From contig NZ_JBFBVU010000013.1 of assembly GCF_040689105.1 (NCBI RefSeq), forward strand, positions 42,619-106,618: 64,000 nt of DNA. Reading direction: 5' to 3'. Below are positions 24,494-32,100 of the stretch, one piece after another. Source of the stretch: Meridianimarinicoccus marinus. Lineage in GTDB: Bacteria; Pseudomonadota; Alphaproteobacteria; Rhodobacterales; Rhodobacteraceae. Under the pieces are notes generated by a model. That model saw nothing but the letters and a program-made list of their open reading frames with translations, was not told where the DNA came from and searched no databases. Made by a program: the position numbers and the translations under genes. Numbering within the stretch: the stretch's first letter is position 1; every line of letters begins with the position of its first letter.

Positions 24494-26547
24494 GCGCCTG
24501 GCCCTCCCACGGCGCGCAACTCGCTGTAGAACTCACCAAAGATGGCCCGGCGCAATGGCCTGCCGTTCTTGACATACTCCCGGCCAACCGCCCGCATGGC
24601 GTGGCGCATGGAAATGGCGGCGCCTTCTGCCGCTGCCATATGCGCGGCAGCCAGGCAGCAGTTGCGGATCTCTCCGCCCGTCAATTCGAACCGCTCGGCC
24701 AGCAGAGCAAGGTCCAGGTCCTGCGCCATGGGTGCTGCGGTCTCTTGCAGCCGCTGCCACAGGCGCAGCCGGTCCGCCGTGCCCGGCGCCTGAAACTCGA
24801 TCACCATGTCGATGCGCCGCAAGAAGGCCTCGTCCAGATTCTGGCCCAGGTTGGTGGCAAGGATCGCCGCGCCCCGGAAACTCTCCATCCGCTGCAACAG
24901 GTAACTGACTTCGATGTTGGCATAGCGGTCATGCGCATCGCTGACCTCGGACCGCTTGCCGAAAAGGGCATCGGCCTCGTCGAAAAACAGCACCACGTCG
25001 GCACGGTCCGCGGCCTCGAAAACCCGGTCGAGGTTCTTTTCGGTCTCGCCGATGTATTTCGACACCACGCCAGCCAGATCGACCCGGTAAAGATCCAGCC
25101 CCAGCCGGTTGGCGATCACACTGGCCGCCATGGTCTTGCCGGTTCCCGACGGTCCGACGAACAGCGCCGTGGTCCCTGTCCCCTTGCCGAAGGCCGGCCC
25201 AAGCCCCCAATCCGACAGCACCCGCGCCCGCTGTCGCCGGGTCTCGGCGAAATCGTGCAACTGCTGCAGGGCGGCCCCGTCGAGAACCAGATCGCCAAAG
25301 CCGAAGGGCGTCTCCACCCGCTCGGCAATGCCCTGCATCGGCTGGCCCGCGCGCCGGCGAGCGGCCTGGCGCAGTTGCGCCGCCACCCCGCCCTGACGGG
25401 CTACATGGTCGGCCAGTTCGGCGACCTCCGTTGCAGGCAGATCGTAACTCGCAGCCATCTCAGCGGCCAGGTCGGTGTCGGTCAGAACGCTCTCCCAGAC
25501 CGCGCGACGTGCAGCAGGCGAGAGGGGCGGCGGGGTCACCTCGACCGACGCCAGCCCGGCCCCGTACCAGTGCAACGCTGTTGCCGACGTGACGACAGCG
25601 GGTCCGTCGAGCAGCGTTGCAACGGCGGCCTGCACCGCAGGCGGTGCCGCGTCGAAACCGATCAGAAGGGGCAGGTGGTCATCGATCCGCGCATCTCTCA
25701 ACGACGTGGCAAGAAGACCGGGCACGTCCGCATCCGGGCGCGCGGACCAGCGGCGCCAGTCGATCACCCGCACACCCGACCATTGCGGATCGGCAAGCGC
25801 TGCCGCAACGGCCCCGGCATCGCCACCTTCTGACAGATCTACCGTGACCGGACGGGTCAATTCCCCGGCAACGGCAAGCTCGGGCGTCATCCCGACCCAG
25901 GCCGGGCGCGCCAGCGGCGGCAGGTCCGGGTGACACGACCGCGCCCGCGGGGTGTCCAGCAAGAGATCCACAATCTCTTCGTCAACCGTCATGGGCAGCG
26001 CCGAAAGCGGCCCCTGCCCCGGTGCCCGCAACAATGCGTTGCGACGCAGCGGCGACAGCGGGGCAAGCATCTGCCGAAGCGCCGGCATGTCGATGCCCTG
26101 CGGCGCCATCAGGTGCTGCGCGATGGTCAGCGTGAAACCGCGCCGCCCCATGTCGTCGTGCAGGAAGCCGTAGACGCGCCCGAAACGGTCGTCGATGGCC
26201 GGTGCCGCGGCCGCCAGCAGCAGTTCGAACTCGGTCACGCTCAGACCGAACACGCCACAAAGATGCGCGGCGGGCAGCATCCGTTCGGTCGCCGCCAGAC
26301 GCTCTGCGATGGCCGCCTCGGCCGCAGAGATCGTTGCATCAATGTCCAGGTTTTCCGCGATGACCTCGCCGGTCAGTTCCCGCAGCAGGCTCTCGGCATC
26401 GTCCTCGGACAGGAACAGGCCGAGGAAACTCTCGTTTCGGCCTGGCCGCCGCAGCGCGCGAAGAATCGACACCTCTCGTTGCAACCGCAAGGCCAACAGG
26501 GCCAGCGCATCGCCCAGATAGTCGCGGGCACGTGTATAGCCGGTCAT
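24490..26547 (-). CDS. eCIS AAA+ ATPase (Afp15/Pvc15-like)
   Basis: 685 residues. The C-terminal AAA+ module is complete: Walker A G-P-S-G-T-G-K-T near 464-471, Walker B V-L-F-F-D-E-A-D near 515-522, a sensor N in I-L-A-T-N-L, and an arginine finger region R-R-I-D-M. The middle part (about 220-400) looks like a second, degenerate ATPase module without Walker motifs, and the N-terminal 100 residues are helical. The ATG at 26547 has GGGAGGG upstream and overlaps the previous stop. In eCIS loci this ATPase is conserved and is thought to help assembly or cargo loading rather than sheath recycling. Confidence 0.85.
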   Translation of the reverse strand: MTGYTRARDYLGDALALLALRLQREVSILRALRRPGRNESFLGLFLSEDDAESLLRELTGEVIAENLDIDATISAAEAAIAERLAATERMLPAAHLCGVFGLSVTEFELLLAAAAPAIDDRFGRVYGFLHDDMGRRGFTLTIAQHLMAPQGIDMPALRQMLAPLSPLRRNALLRAPGQGPLSALPMTVDEEIVDLLLDTPRARSCHPDLPPLARPAWVGMTPELAVAGELTRPVTVDLSEGGDAGAVAAALADPQWSGVRVIDWRRWSARPDADVPGLLATSLRDARIDDHLPLLIGFDAAPPAVQAAVATLLDGPAVVTSATALHWYGAGLASVEVTPPPLSPAARRAVWESVLTDTDLAAEMAASYDLPATEVAELADHVARQGGVAAQLRQAARRRAGQPMQGIAERVETPFGFGDLVLDGAALQQLHDFAETRRQRARVLSDWGLGPAFGKGTGTTALFVGPSGTGKTMAASVIANRLGLDLYRVDLAGVVSKYIGETEKNLDRVFEAADRADVVLFFDEADALFGKRSEVSDAHDRYANIEVSYLLQRMESFRGAAILATNLGQNLDEAFLRRIDMVIEFQAPGTADRLRLWQRLQETAAPMAQDLDLALLAERFELTGGEIRNCCLAAAHMAAAEGAAISMRHAMRAVGREYVKNGRPLRRAIFGEFYSELRAVGGPGA

Positions 26548-28157
26548 GCGGACCCTCCCCGATCGCGGATGCGGATAACCAGGTCGCGGTCGTCCAGCCA
26601 CGGGATCGGTCCCTGCCAGCCGATAGCGCCGGCCATCGAAAGCACGATGCCAAGCGGTATCGGGTCGAGCGTCACCTCGGCGGCGTCCGGCAGCCAGTGA
26701 AGCACGCCGCCGACGTGCAGAAACTGCTTCCGCATGTAGGGGGCCGAGGACCCGGCGAGCCCCGGCAGGCTGCGGGCCGCATGGGCAATCACCGCCAGCG
26801 CCCAGGCTTCATCTCCACTTGCCTCCGACACCGCGTTTCGCTGGGCCTGTGAAAGCGGCTCGAGCACGCTGTCTGGCACCATCGGCCAATCGGGCAGTGC
26901 GCGGCGCGCATCGGCTGGAAACAGCCGGGCGATCAGCGGATCCGTCCGGGCCAGGGCCCGCCGTTCCGGTGCCAGCAGCGCCACGGCGATCGCATGTGTG
27001 GCTTCGGGCCCGAGCTTGGCCGGGATGTCCAGTCGTCGTAGCGTCGTCAGGCACAGCGCCACGCCCGCGAAGGGCGAGGCGATCATCGTGTCCGCCACCA
27101 CCGGGGGAGGTTCGACTGGTTCATGGGCGGGGACCGCCGGCTCCGGTTCGGCACCTGTCTTGTGGGGCGCGTCCGCCCCGACCGCCGCTTCCACCATGCA
27201 CAACAGGGACGTCATGCCGTGGCGCGCGCCGGTCCAGTCAGACAGCCGCGCCCGGATCCCCTCCGGCAACGCCCCCGGCCCTACACGGTGCAGCACGGTG
27301 CGTATGGCCGCAGGCGTCACCGGCCCACCGGCGAGGGCAGACGCAAGTGCAACCACCGCTGACGCGATCTCCGCCACGGCGACAAGACGGGCAACCTGCG
27401 GCGCGCTGTCTGCCAGCGCCGCCCGGAACACAAAAGTCAGGGACAGGGCCTCGGGCGACAGCCGCTGCCAGGTCTTCAGGTTGCCGCCCGTCACCACGGG
27501 GATGACAACCGCTTCAATCTCTTCCCGAGACGGCGCAGTCCCCGGCGATTTCCGAAGCGCGTCCAGAACCTCCAGCACCTCCGCTGCGCTCAGGCGCGCG
27601 ACCAGACGGGCCGGGTTGCCCCGCCGTTCGGCCCGGCGCGCAAGGGACGGAAGATAGTCCGGGCGTGACTTCAGAATCTCCACGGCCGCTTTGGCAGGCG
27701 CCAGATAGCGCAGCGGTGCGAAATCCTCGAAAGCCCAGTCTGGATGCCCCGCTTCGCCAAACCGAGATTCCAGATAGGCGGCGGCGAAATCGCCGTGATC
27801 GGCAAAGACAGCGACGTTGATCCCCGGACCGGCCACAAGCTCACTGTGCAAAGCGGCGGCGATGCGGCGAGCCCAGACGCGGGCAAGATCGCCGCTGTCC
27901 AGCTGCGCCCGCCCGAGATCGAACGCCAGCGACAGCCGGTTGATCCGGATCACGCCACCGATGCCGGAAAGCGCGGGCGCAAGCGCCTCGGCAATGGCAT
28001 GAGGAAGCCGGTGCCGGGCGACATCGTCCAGGCGGGCTTCGACCGCCGGCCCGTCGGCGCGCCGTCCGAGCAACACACAATCGGTCCGGATTGTCCCGAA
28101 TGTCACCGGTACGGTATCGCCAGCAGCGGCCTGGGTCTGATCAACTCGATCCGCCAT
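26544..28157 (-). CDS. Contractile injection system tape-measure-like protein
   Basis: 537 residues. The N-terminal 150 residues fit the eCIS tape-measure family (Pvc14-like): a short segment L-P-H-A-I-A-E-A-L-A-P-A-L, then I-R-I-N-R-L-S-L-A-F-D-L-G with the typical I-x-L-x-x-D-L-G pattern, and a following helix ending in L-H-S-E-L. The rest is Ala/Arg-rich and helical with two or more repeats of a similar layout. The ATG at 28157 is preceded by GAGG; a TTG four codons upstream is less likely. It lies between the accessory proteins and the ATPase, the usual place. It would set tube length during assembly. Confidence 0.65.
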   Translation of the reverse strand: MADRVDQTQAAAGDTVPVTFGTIRTDCVLLGRRADGPAVEARLDDVARHRLPHAIAEALAPALSGIGGVIRINRLSLAFDLGRAQLDSGDLARVWARRIAAALHSELVAGPGINVAVFADHGDFAAAYLESRFGEAGHPDWAFEDFAPLRYLAPAKAAVEILKSRPDYLPSLARRAERRGNPARLVARLSAAEVLEVLDALRKSPGTAPSREEIEAVVIPVVTGGNLKTWQRLSPEALSLTFVFRAALADSAPQVARLVAVAEIASAVVALASALAGGPVTPAAIRTVLHRVGPGALPEGIRARLSDWTGARHGMTSLLCMVEAAVGADAPHKTGAEPEPAVPAHEPVEPPPVVADTMIASPFAGVALCLTTLRRLDIPAKLGPEATHAIAVALLAPERRALARTDPLIARLFPADARRALPDWPMVPDSVLEPLSQAQRNAVSEASGDEAWALAVIAHAARSLPGLAGSSAPYMRKQFLHVGGVLHWLPDAAEVTLDPIPLGIVLSMAGAIGWQGPIPWLDDRDLVIRIRDRGGSA

Positions 28158-29457
28158 CGCGCCTCGCAATCAGCGTTCTGGCATTGCCGATAAATCCCGT
28201 CGCCGTTTGGGGAGAGACCCGAAGCGCGGCGGCTACGCGGTCGGGCGATGCCGTGGCCAGTTCAACCGCATCGGTGATACCAGCCGCGCCGAGTGACGCG
28301 TTCCGTTGCGGGCCGATCCCCAGGACATCGATCAGCGGCGGCGCGGCCGGCTGCACATCCCGCAACGGCCCCGGATCGACAAGGACAGGATCGACCGGGT
28401 CGATGGGACGCGGATCGATGGGTGACGTTGTGCGCGGCCCCGGATCAGCGATCACCGGTCCGGTGGGATCGAACGGTGGGCGCGGGTCCGGGATCGGTGT
28501 CGGTCTGGGATCGACGGGGATCGGATCCTTGGGCACGGGGTCGGTCGGCCTCGGATCCGGTCTCGGCTGCTCGGGCCCGGACGGCTTGCCGGGCACCTCT
28601 TCGCGCTGGCACAGGCAGTGTTGCCAGTTCTGCAGGATTTCCATGCCCAGCAACAAGCGCTGTGGTGTCCGACTGGTTCCGATCAGCTGGCCGCCCCGGA
28701 ACCCCAGCGCGGCAATCACGACGTAGTTCGCGGACTCGGCAACCATTGTCGGCATCGGCAGAACCGGCCGCTTGTCGGCCGGACCGCAGATCAGGGCGTG
28801 CAGGCGGTCGCAATCGGTTTCGTTCGGCAAATGCGGGTCTTCGAGCGTACAGACGATCTCCAGGCAGACCGCGTGGCAGTCGCGGCTGAAATGCGTCGTG
28901 TTGCCCGGATGCCCGCAGCCCTCCGGCATGGCGGCAAGGGCGTCGGAGGGTGTCGCGATCGGGCGCGCCACGAGATAGGCCACCCCGGGCCGCTCGCCTG
29001 AGGCCAGGGTCTTCTCTCGACCGGATCCCTCCGCCGTGCCGGTCTTGGCGGCCATCCCCGGAAGTCGCGACTCCTCCCCGGTGGTCCTGGTGTCCGCATC
29101 GATGTCTTCACAATCACCGTCATCGCAATCACAGCCAGCCTTGCGGACCAGCACACGGATGTCTTCGATGGTCACGGCACGCGGCAGGTATATCTCGTCG
29201 CCCAGCGGCGAAATGGCATAGCCGGGCCCCACCAGCAGGCGGTTTTCCTCCGCCCGCAGGTCGAAACCGCACACCACGCCCCATCCGTGCAAATAGCGCG
29301 CCATCCGGCGGGCGCGGTTGTCCTGATACCGCTGCTCGAGCGTCAGATCCTCGGCCCGAACCACCTGCCGGTCGAAATAGCGCGGCCGCTTTTCCCCGTT
29401 CGGATGGCAACAGTCCGCCGCCATCGGCTCCTTGCTGATGTCTTCGCGCCGTATCAT
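28141..29457 (-). CDS. eCIS accessory protein: YFD domain, Pro/Asp stalk, helix-hairpin-helix end
   Basis: 438 residues. Residues about 20-120 carry R-Y-F-D-R-Q-V-V-R-A-E-D-L, then Y-L-H-G-W-G-V-V-C-G-F and a V-G-P-G-Y-A-I-S-P-L-G-D-E-I segment. The same pattern opens the neighbouring 875-residue protein. A Cys/Asp-rich loop (C-D-C-D-D-G-D-C-E-D) follows. About 292-371 is a stalk made almost only of D-P, R-P and P-x-P units. The last 60 residues (V-L-G-I-G-P-Q-R-N...) look like a helix-hairpin-helix fold. The ATG at 29457 overlaps the upstream stop; an ATG at 29424 with AAGGAG is an alternative. The function is unknown. It sits in the operon where other eCIS loci place fibres or accessory baseplate parts. 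Confidence 0.6.
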   Translation of the reverse strand: MIRREDISKEPMAADCCHPNGEKRPRYFDRQVVRAEDLTLEQRYQDNRARRMARYLHGWGVVCGFDLRAEENRLLVGPGYAISPLGDEIYLPRAVTIEDIRVLVRKAGCDCDDGDCEDIDADTRTTGEESRLPGMAAKTGTAEGSGREKTLASGERPGVAYLVARPIATPSDALAAMPEGCGHPGNTTHFSRDCHAVCLEIVCTLEDPHLPNETDCDRLHALICGPADKRPVLPMPTMVAESANYVVIAALGFRGGQLIGTSRTPQRLLLGMEILQNWQHCLCQREEVPGKPSGPEQPRPDPRPTDPVPKDPIPVDPRPTPIPDPRPPFDPTGPVIADPGPRTTSPIDPRPIDPVDPVLVDPGPLRDVQPAAPPLIDVLGIGPQRNASLGAAGITDAVELATASPDRVAAALRVSPQTATGFIGNARTLIARRDGGSS

Positions 29458-32081
29458 GAGACGAACCAACTCTCGAACAGGCCACCGCCAGACCCACCGC
29501 CCGTGGGCAGCTTGCCGCCCACGTGGTCGCCATCGGCTGGCAGGCCTTTTTCATCGACAAAGAACTCGCTGCGCAGACGCACGCGAAACCGCTCGCCCTG
29601 ATCGATCCCGAGCGAATTGAAGCTCTCCTTGTCAATGATCAGCCGGGCACCGATGGCAACGTCCAGATCCGGGTTGGGCTGCACGTCCGAGATGAAAGGA
29701 TCGCCCGGTCCGGGCTGGTAGTCCTCGATCGCCTCGCAGATCATCTGCGGGATCACGCACCAGCATTCCAGCGGGAACTCCGAGCGTCCGGATTGCGCCG
29801 GATGGCTGCGCAGGATTTCGAAGACAAAGCTCGGGCCGCGCCCCGGCAGGTCCGACTTGCCACTGATGAAACCACCGACCGCAACAGGGTGGCGGAAGGC
29901 GACCGCGATGCCGACCTCGGTGAACAGCCGATCCACATCGGTCCCGACGTCCCCCAGCGCCCTGTCATGCGCCCAGCTTACGGCCACGATCTGGTTGTAA
30001 TCGACCACAGGGGCCGGGTCGCCCGGATCGCCCTTGGGGCCGGGCGGCCCCGTATCGCCCTTGGGTCCTTGTTGCCCCGGATCCCCCTTGGGGCCTTGCT
30101 GACCGTCTGCACCGTCCGCACCGTCCTCCCCGGCCTCGCCACGCGGACCGGGGGGGCCTTCGGCCACGCCCTGAGCAAGAATGCAGTCCACGACCTCCTT
30201 GAGAACGGCATTGGACGGCGCCAGCGGCCGGTAGGTCAGATTGTCGATGACCGCATCGCCCTCGGCGTTGGCCCCCGCGTCGCGAATATCGGGCGGCGGA
30301 TCGCCGGCGTAGCCTTCAATATGGGCGAGAACCACACGACCGTCGTCGTCCCCCTCGCATGTCGCACAGCCGTCGATGATCTGGCGGAAATGCGCCCCGC
30401 AATCGGCTTCGCGGATATCGACGACCGCGACCAATCCCCGGTCCGGGTTGCTTTCGGGATCCTGATCATCGGCGGTGACATAGAGCGTGTCGCCTCGTGC
30501 CGAAAGGCGTGCGAACCGCCCGTTGCCGGCAATCGATTGCGCTTCGCCTGCAAGGGCATTGGCGTCGGGCGTGTCGCCAGCAGCAGTGGCCGCCTCGACC
30601 GAGATCGCCACGACCTCCGGGTCGGTATTGGCGGTCTGCTGCAGCACATAGGCCCAGCGTTCGGTCGGCGCGAGCGCGAGGTCGAGCGGTTGGCCTTGCC
30701 AGCGCGCGCCGCGACCGCGCGGCACGAAGGTTGTCATGTCCTGGCTCAGTTCAAGCCGCCGCAGATCGGTGGGTGATCCAGTGCCGGTGGTGCGGGTCAG
30801 GGCGTAGACCAGCGTGTTGTCGCTGCTCCATTTCACCGCCATCACCTGTTCCTTGGCGGCCAGGAAGGACAGATCCGGCGCGAAGACCTCGGCATTCTCG
30901 CCGCGGGCGAACAGCGTGGTCGTGTCCAGCACCTTGATCGCGCCGGTGCGCGCAATGGCCCTGTCGGCAATCAGCAGGTGCTTGCCGTCGCCCGAGATTT
31001 CGAACATGGCGGCCCCGCGATAGGCCGGATGGTCGGCCGTGCCGAGCGGCGCCGTGAATCCGGTTTCGACCGGCCCGACACCCGTTGGCCCGGACCCGGG
31101 CGCCCCATCGGCGATCCAGGCGTCTATGGAGTCCTGCGACCAGCCATGGAGCCTGCCACTGACCGTCTCCAGCGCGTAAAGCGCGCCATTGCGGGGCGAC
31201 ACGGCCAATCGCACGGGATCCTCCAGTGCGATGATGCCCAAGGGGTCGGCGTTCTGGCGGATCTCGGATTTTTCATAGACGCCGATGCCGGCAACCTCGC
31301 CGTCCCAGGTGCCCGACAGATAGACCTGATCGCCAATGGGCGAGACCTTCAGATCGCCGGGATTTCCGGGCCCGTCCAGCGCGGTGACGAGGTCGTGGTT
31401 CTCGCGCCGGTAGACATAGACGCGGGAGTCCGGCGCGTCGTCCTCTTCGGCCAGACCAAGCGTCATGCCGGTCACGTAGAGAAAGGCTTCGTCCTCGTCG
31501 ACGGACACGCCGCGCGGCGACTGCCGATGCAGGTTCAGCGTATGCCGCCAGTTGAAGTCCGGTGTCAGTGGCGTCTCAACCGGTTGCACAGCCCCCTTTG
31601 GCCGCGCCTCAACCACCATTTCGAAGCCTTCAACGATCCGCCCGGGAAGCTGACCTCCAGTGCCGTCGCAATCCGACAGGATGACCGGTGCCAGTTCGCC
31701 CGGTTCGTCGCAGCGGCGGATGGCGAGGAAAATGTCGTCCTCGGTGCCCGGCGCGGTGTCGAGCGCATCGACCAGATCCTTGATCCGCACCAGCGTGCGC
31801 TCCGGCACGATGATCTCGCGTCCGCAGCAATCAAGCGCCAGCCCCGGCTCCAGCACCACGAACCGGTCTCGACAATCGGGCGACGGATGCTCGACGATGC
31901 GCAGGCCGCAGACCGTTCCCGCGCCGTGAAGCTGCGCATTCAGCAGCTGCCGCTTGCCGATGTGATAGCTCTGTTCGTCCTGGAAATCCCGGGCCAGCAG
32001 CAGCTTGCCATCGAAATAGGTGTTCCGCTTCGGCTGGTGCAATCCGCAGGGGATGCAGGTGTCTTTCGTGGTGTCTGACAT
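29454..32081 (-). CDS. eCIS accessory protein with beta-propeller and collagen-like repeats
   Basis: 875 residues. Residues 1-110 form the YFD domain (N-T-Y-F-D-G-K-L-L-L-A-R-D-F, L-H-G-A-G-T-V-C-G-L, and C-C-G-R-E-I-I-V), shared with the next gene. About 165-590 has the look of a six- or seven-bladed propeller: repeated blades with V-S-P-x-G, Y-V-T-G, Y-A-L-E and Y-V-L-Q strands. Residues 642-689 are 16 unbroken Gly-X-Y triplets. The remaining 185 residues are a strand-rich globular end. AAGGAG lies 11 bases before the ATG. Collagen triplets suggest a trimeric fibre that displays the C-terminal domain on the particle. This is inference; no tail-fibre family is recognised. Confidence 0.65.
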   Translation of the reverse strand: MSDTTKDTCIPCGLHQPKRNTYFDGKLLLARDFQDEQSYHIGKRQLLNAQLHGAGTVCGLRIVEHPSPDCRDRFVVLEPGLALDCCGREIIVPERTLVRIKDLVDALDTAPGTEDDIFLAIRRCDEPGELAPVILSDCDGTGGQLPGRIVEGFEMVVEARPKGAVQPVETPLTPDFNWRHTLNLHRQSPRGVSVDEDEAFLYVTGMTLGLAEEDDAPDSRVYVYRRENHDLVTALDGPGNPGDLKVSPIGDQVYLSGTWDGEVAGIGVYEKSEIRQNADPLGIIALEDPVRLAVSPRNGALYALETVSGRLHGWSQDSIDAWIADGAPGSGPTGVGPVETGFTAPLGTADHPAYRGAAMFEISGDGKHLLIADRAIARTGAIKVLDTTTLFARGENAEVFAPDLSFLAAKEQVMAVKWSSDNTLVYALTRTTGTGSPTDLRRLELSQDMTTFVPRGRGARWQGQPLDLALAPTERWAYVLQQTANTDPEVVAISVEAATAAGDTPDANALAGEAQSIAGNGRFARLSARGDTLYVTADDQDPESNPDRGLVAVVDIREADCGAHFRQIIDGCATCEGDDDGRVVLAHIEGYAGDPPPDIRDAGANAEGDAVIDNLTYRPLAPSNAVLKEVVDCILAQGVAEGPPGPRGEAGEDGADGADGQQGPKGDPGQQGPKGDTGPPGPKGDPGDPAPVVDYNQIVAVSWAHDRALGDVGTDVDRLFTEVGIAVAFRHPVAVGGFISGKSDLPGRGPSFVFEILRSHPAQSGRSEFPLECWCVIPQMICEAIEDYQPGPGDPFISDVQPNPDLDVAIGARLIIDKESFNSLGIDQGERFRVRLRSEFFVDEKGLPADGDHVGGKLPTGGGSGGGLFESWFVS
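30015..30158 (-). repeat. Collagen-like Gly-X-Y coding repeat (16 triplets)
   Basis: 144 bases encode 16 consecutive Gly-X-Y units. Most Y positions hold Pro, Asp, Lys or Gln, with GPK-GDP and GPK-GDT pairs repeated. The repeat starts right after a helical segment and ends before a globular C-terminal domain, as in bacterial and phage collagen-like fibre proteins. Confidence 0.9.
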
Positions 32082-32100
32082 GGGTCCCGAAGCTCCTTGT

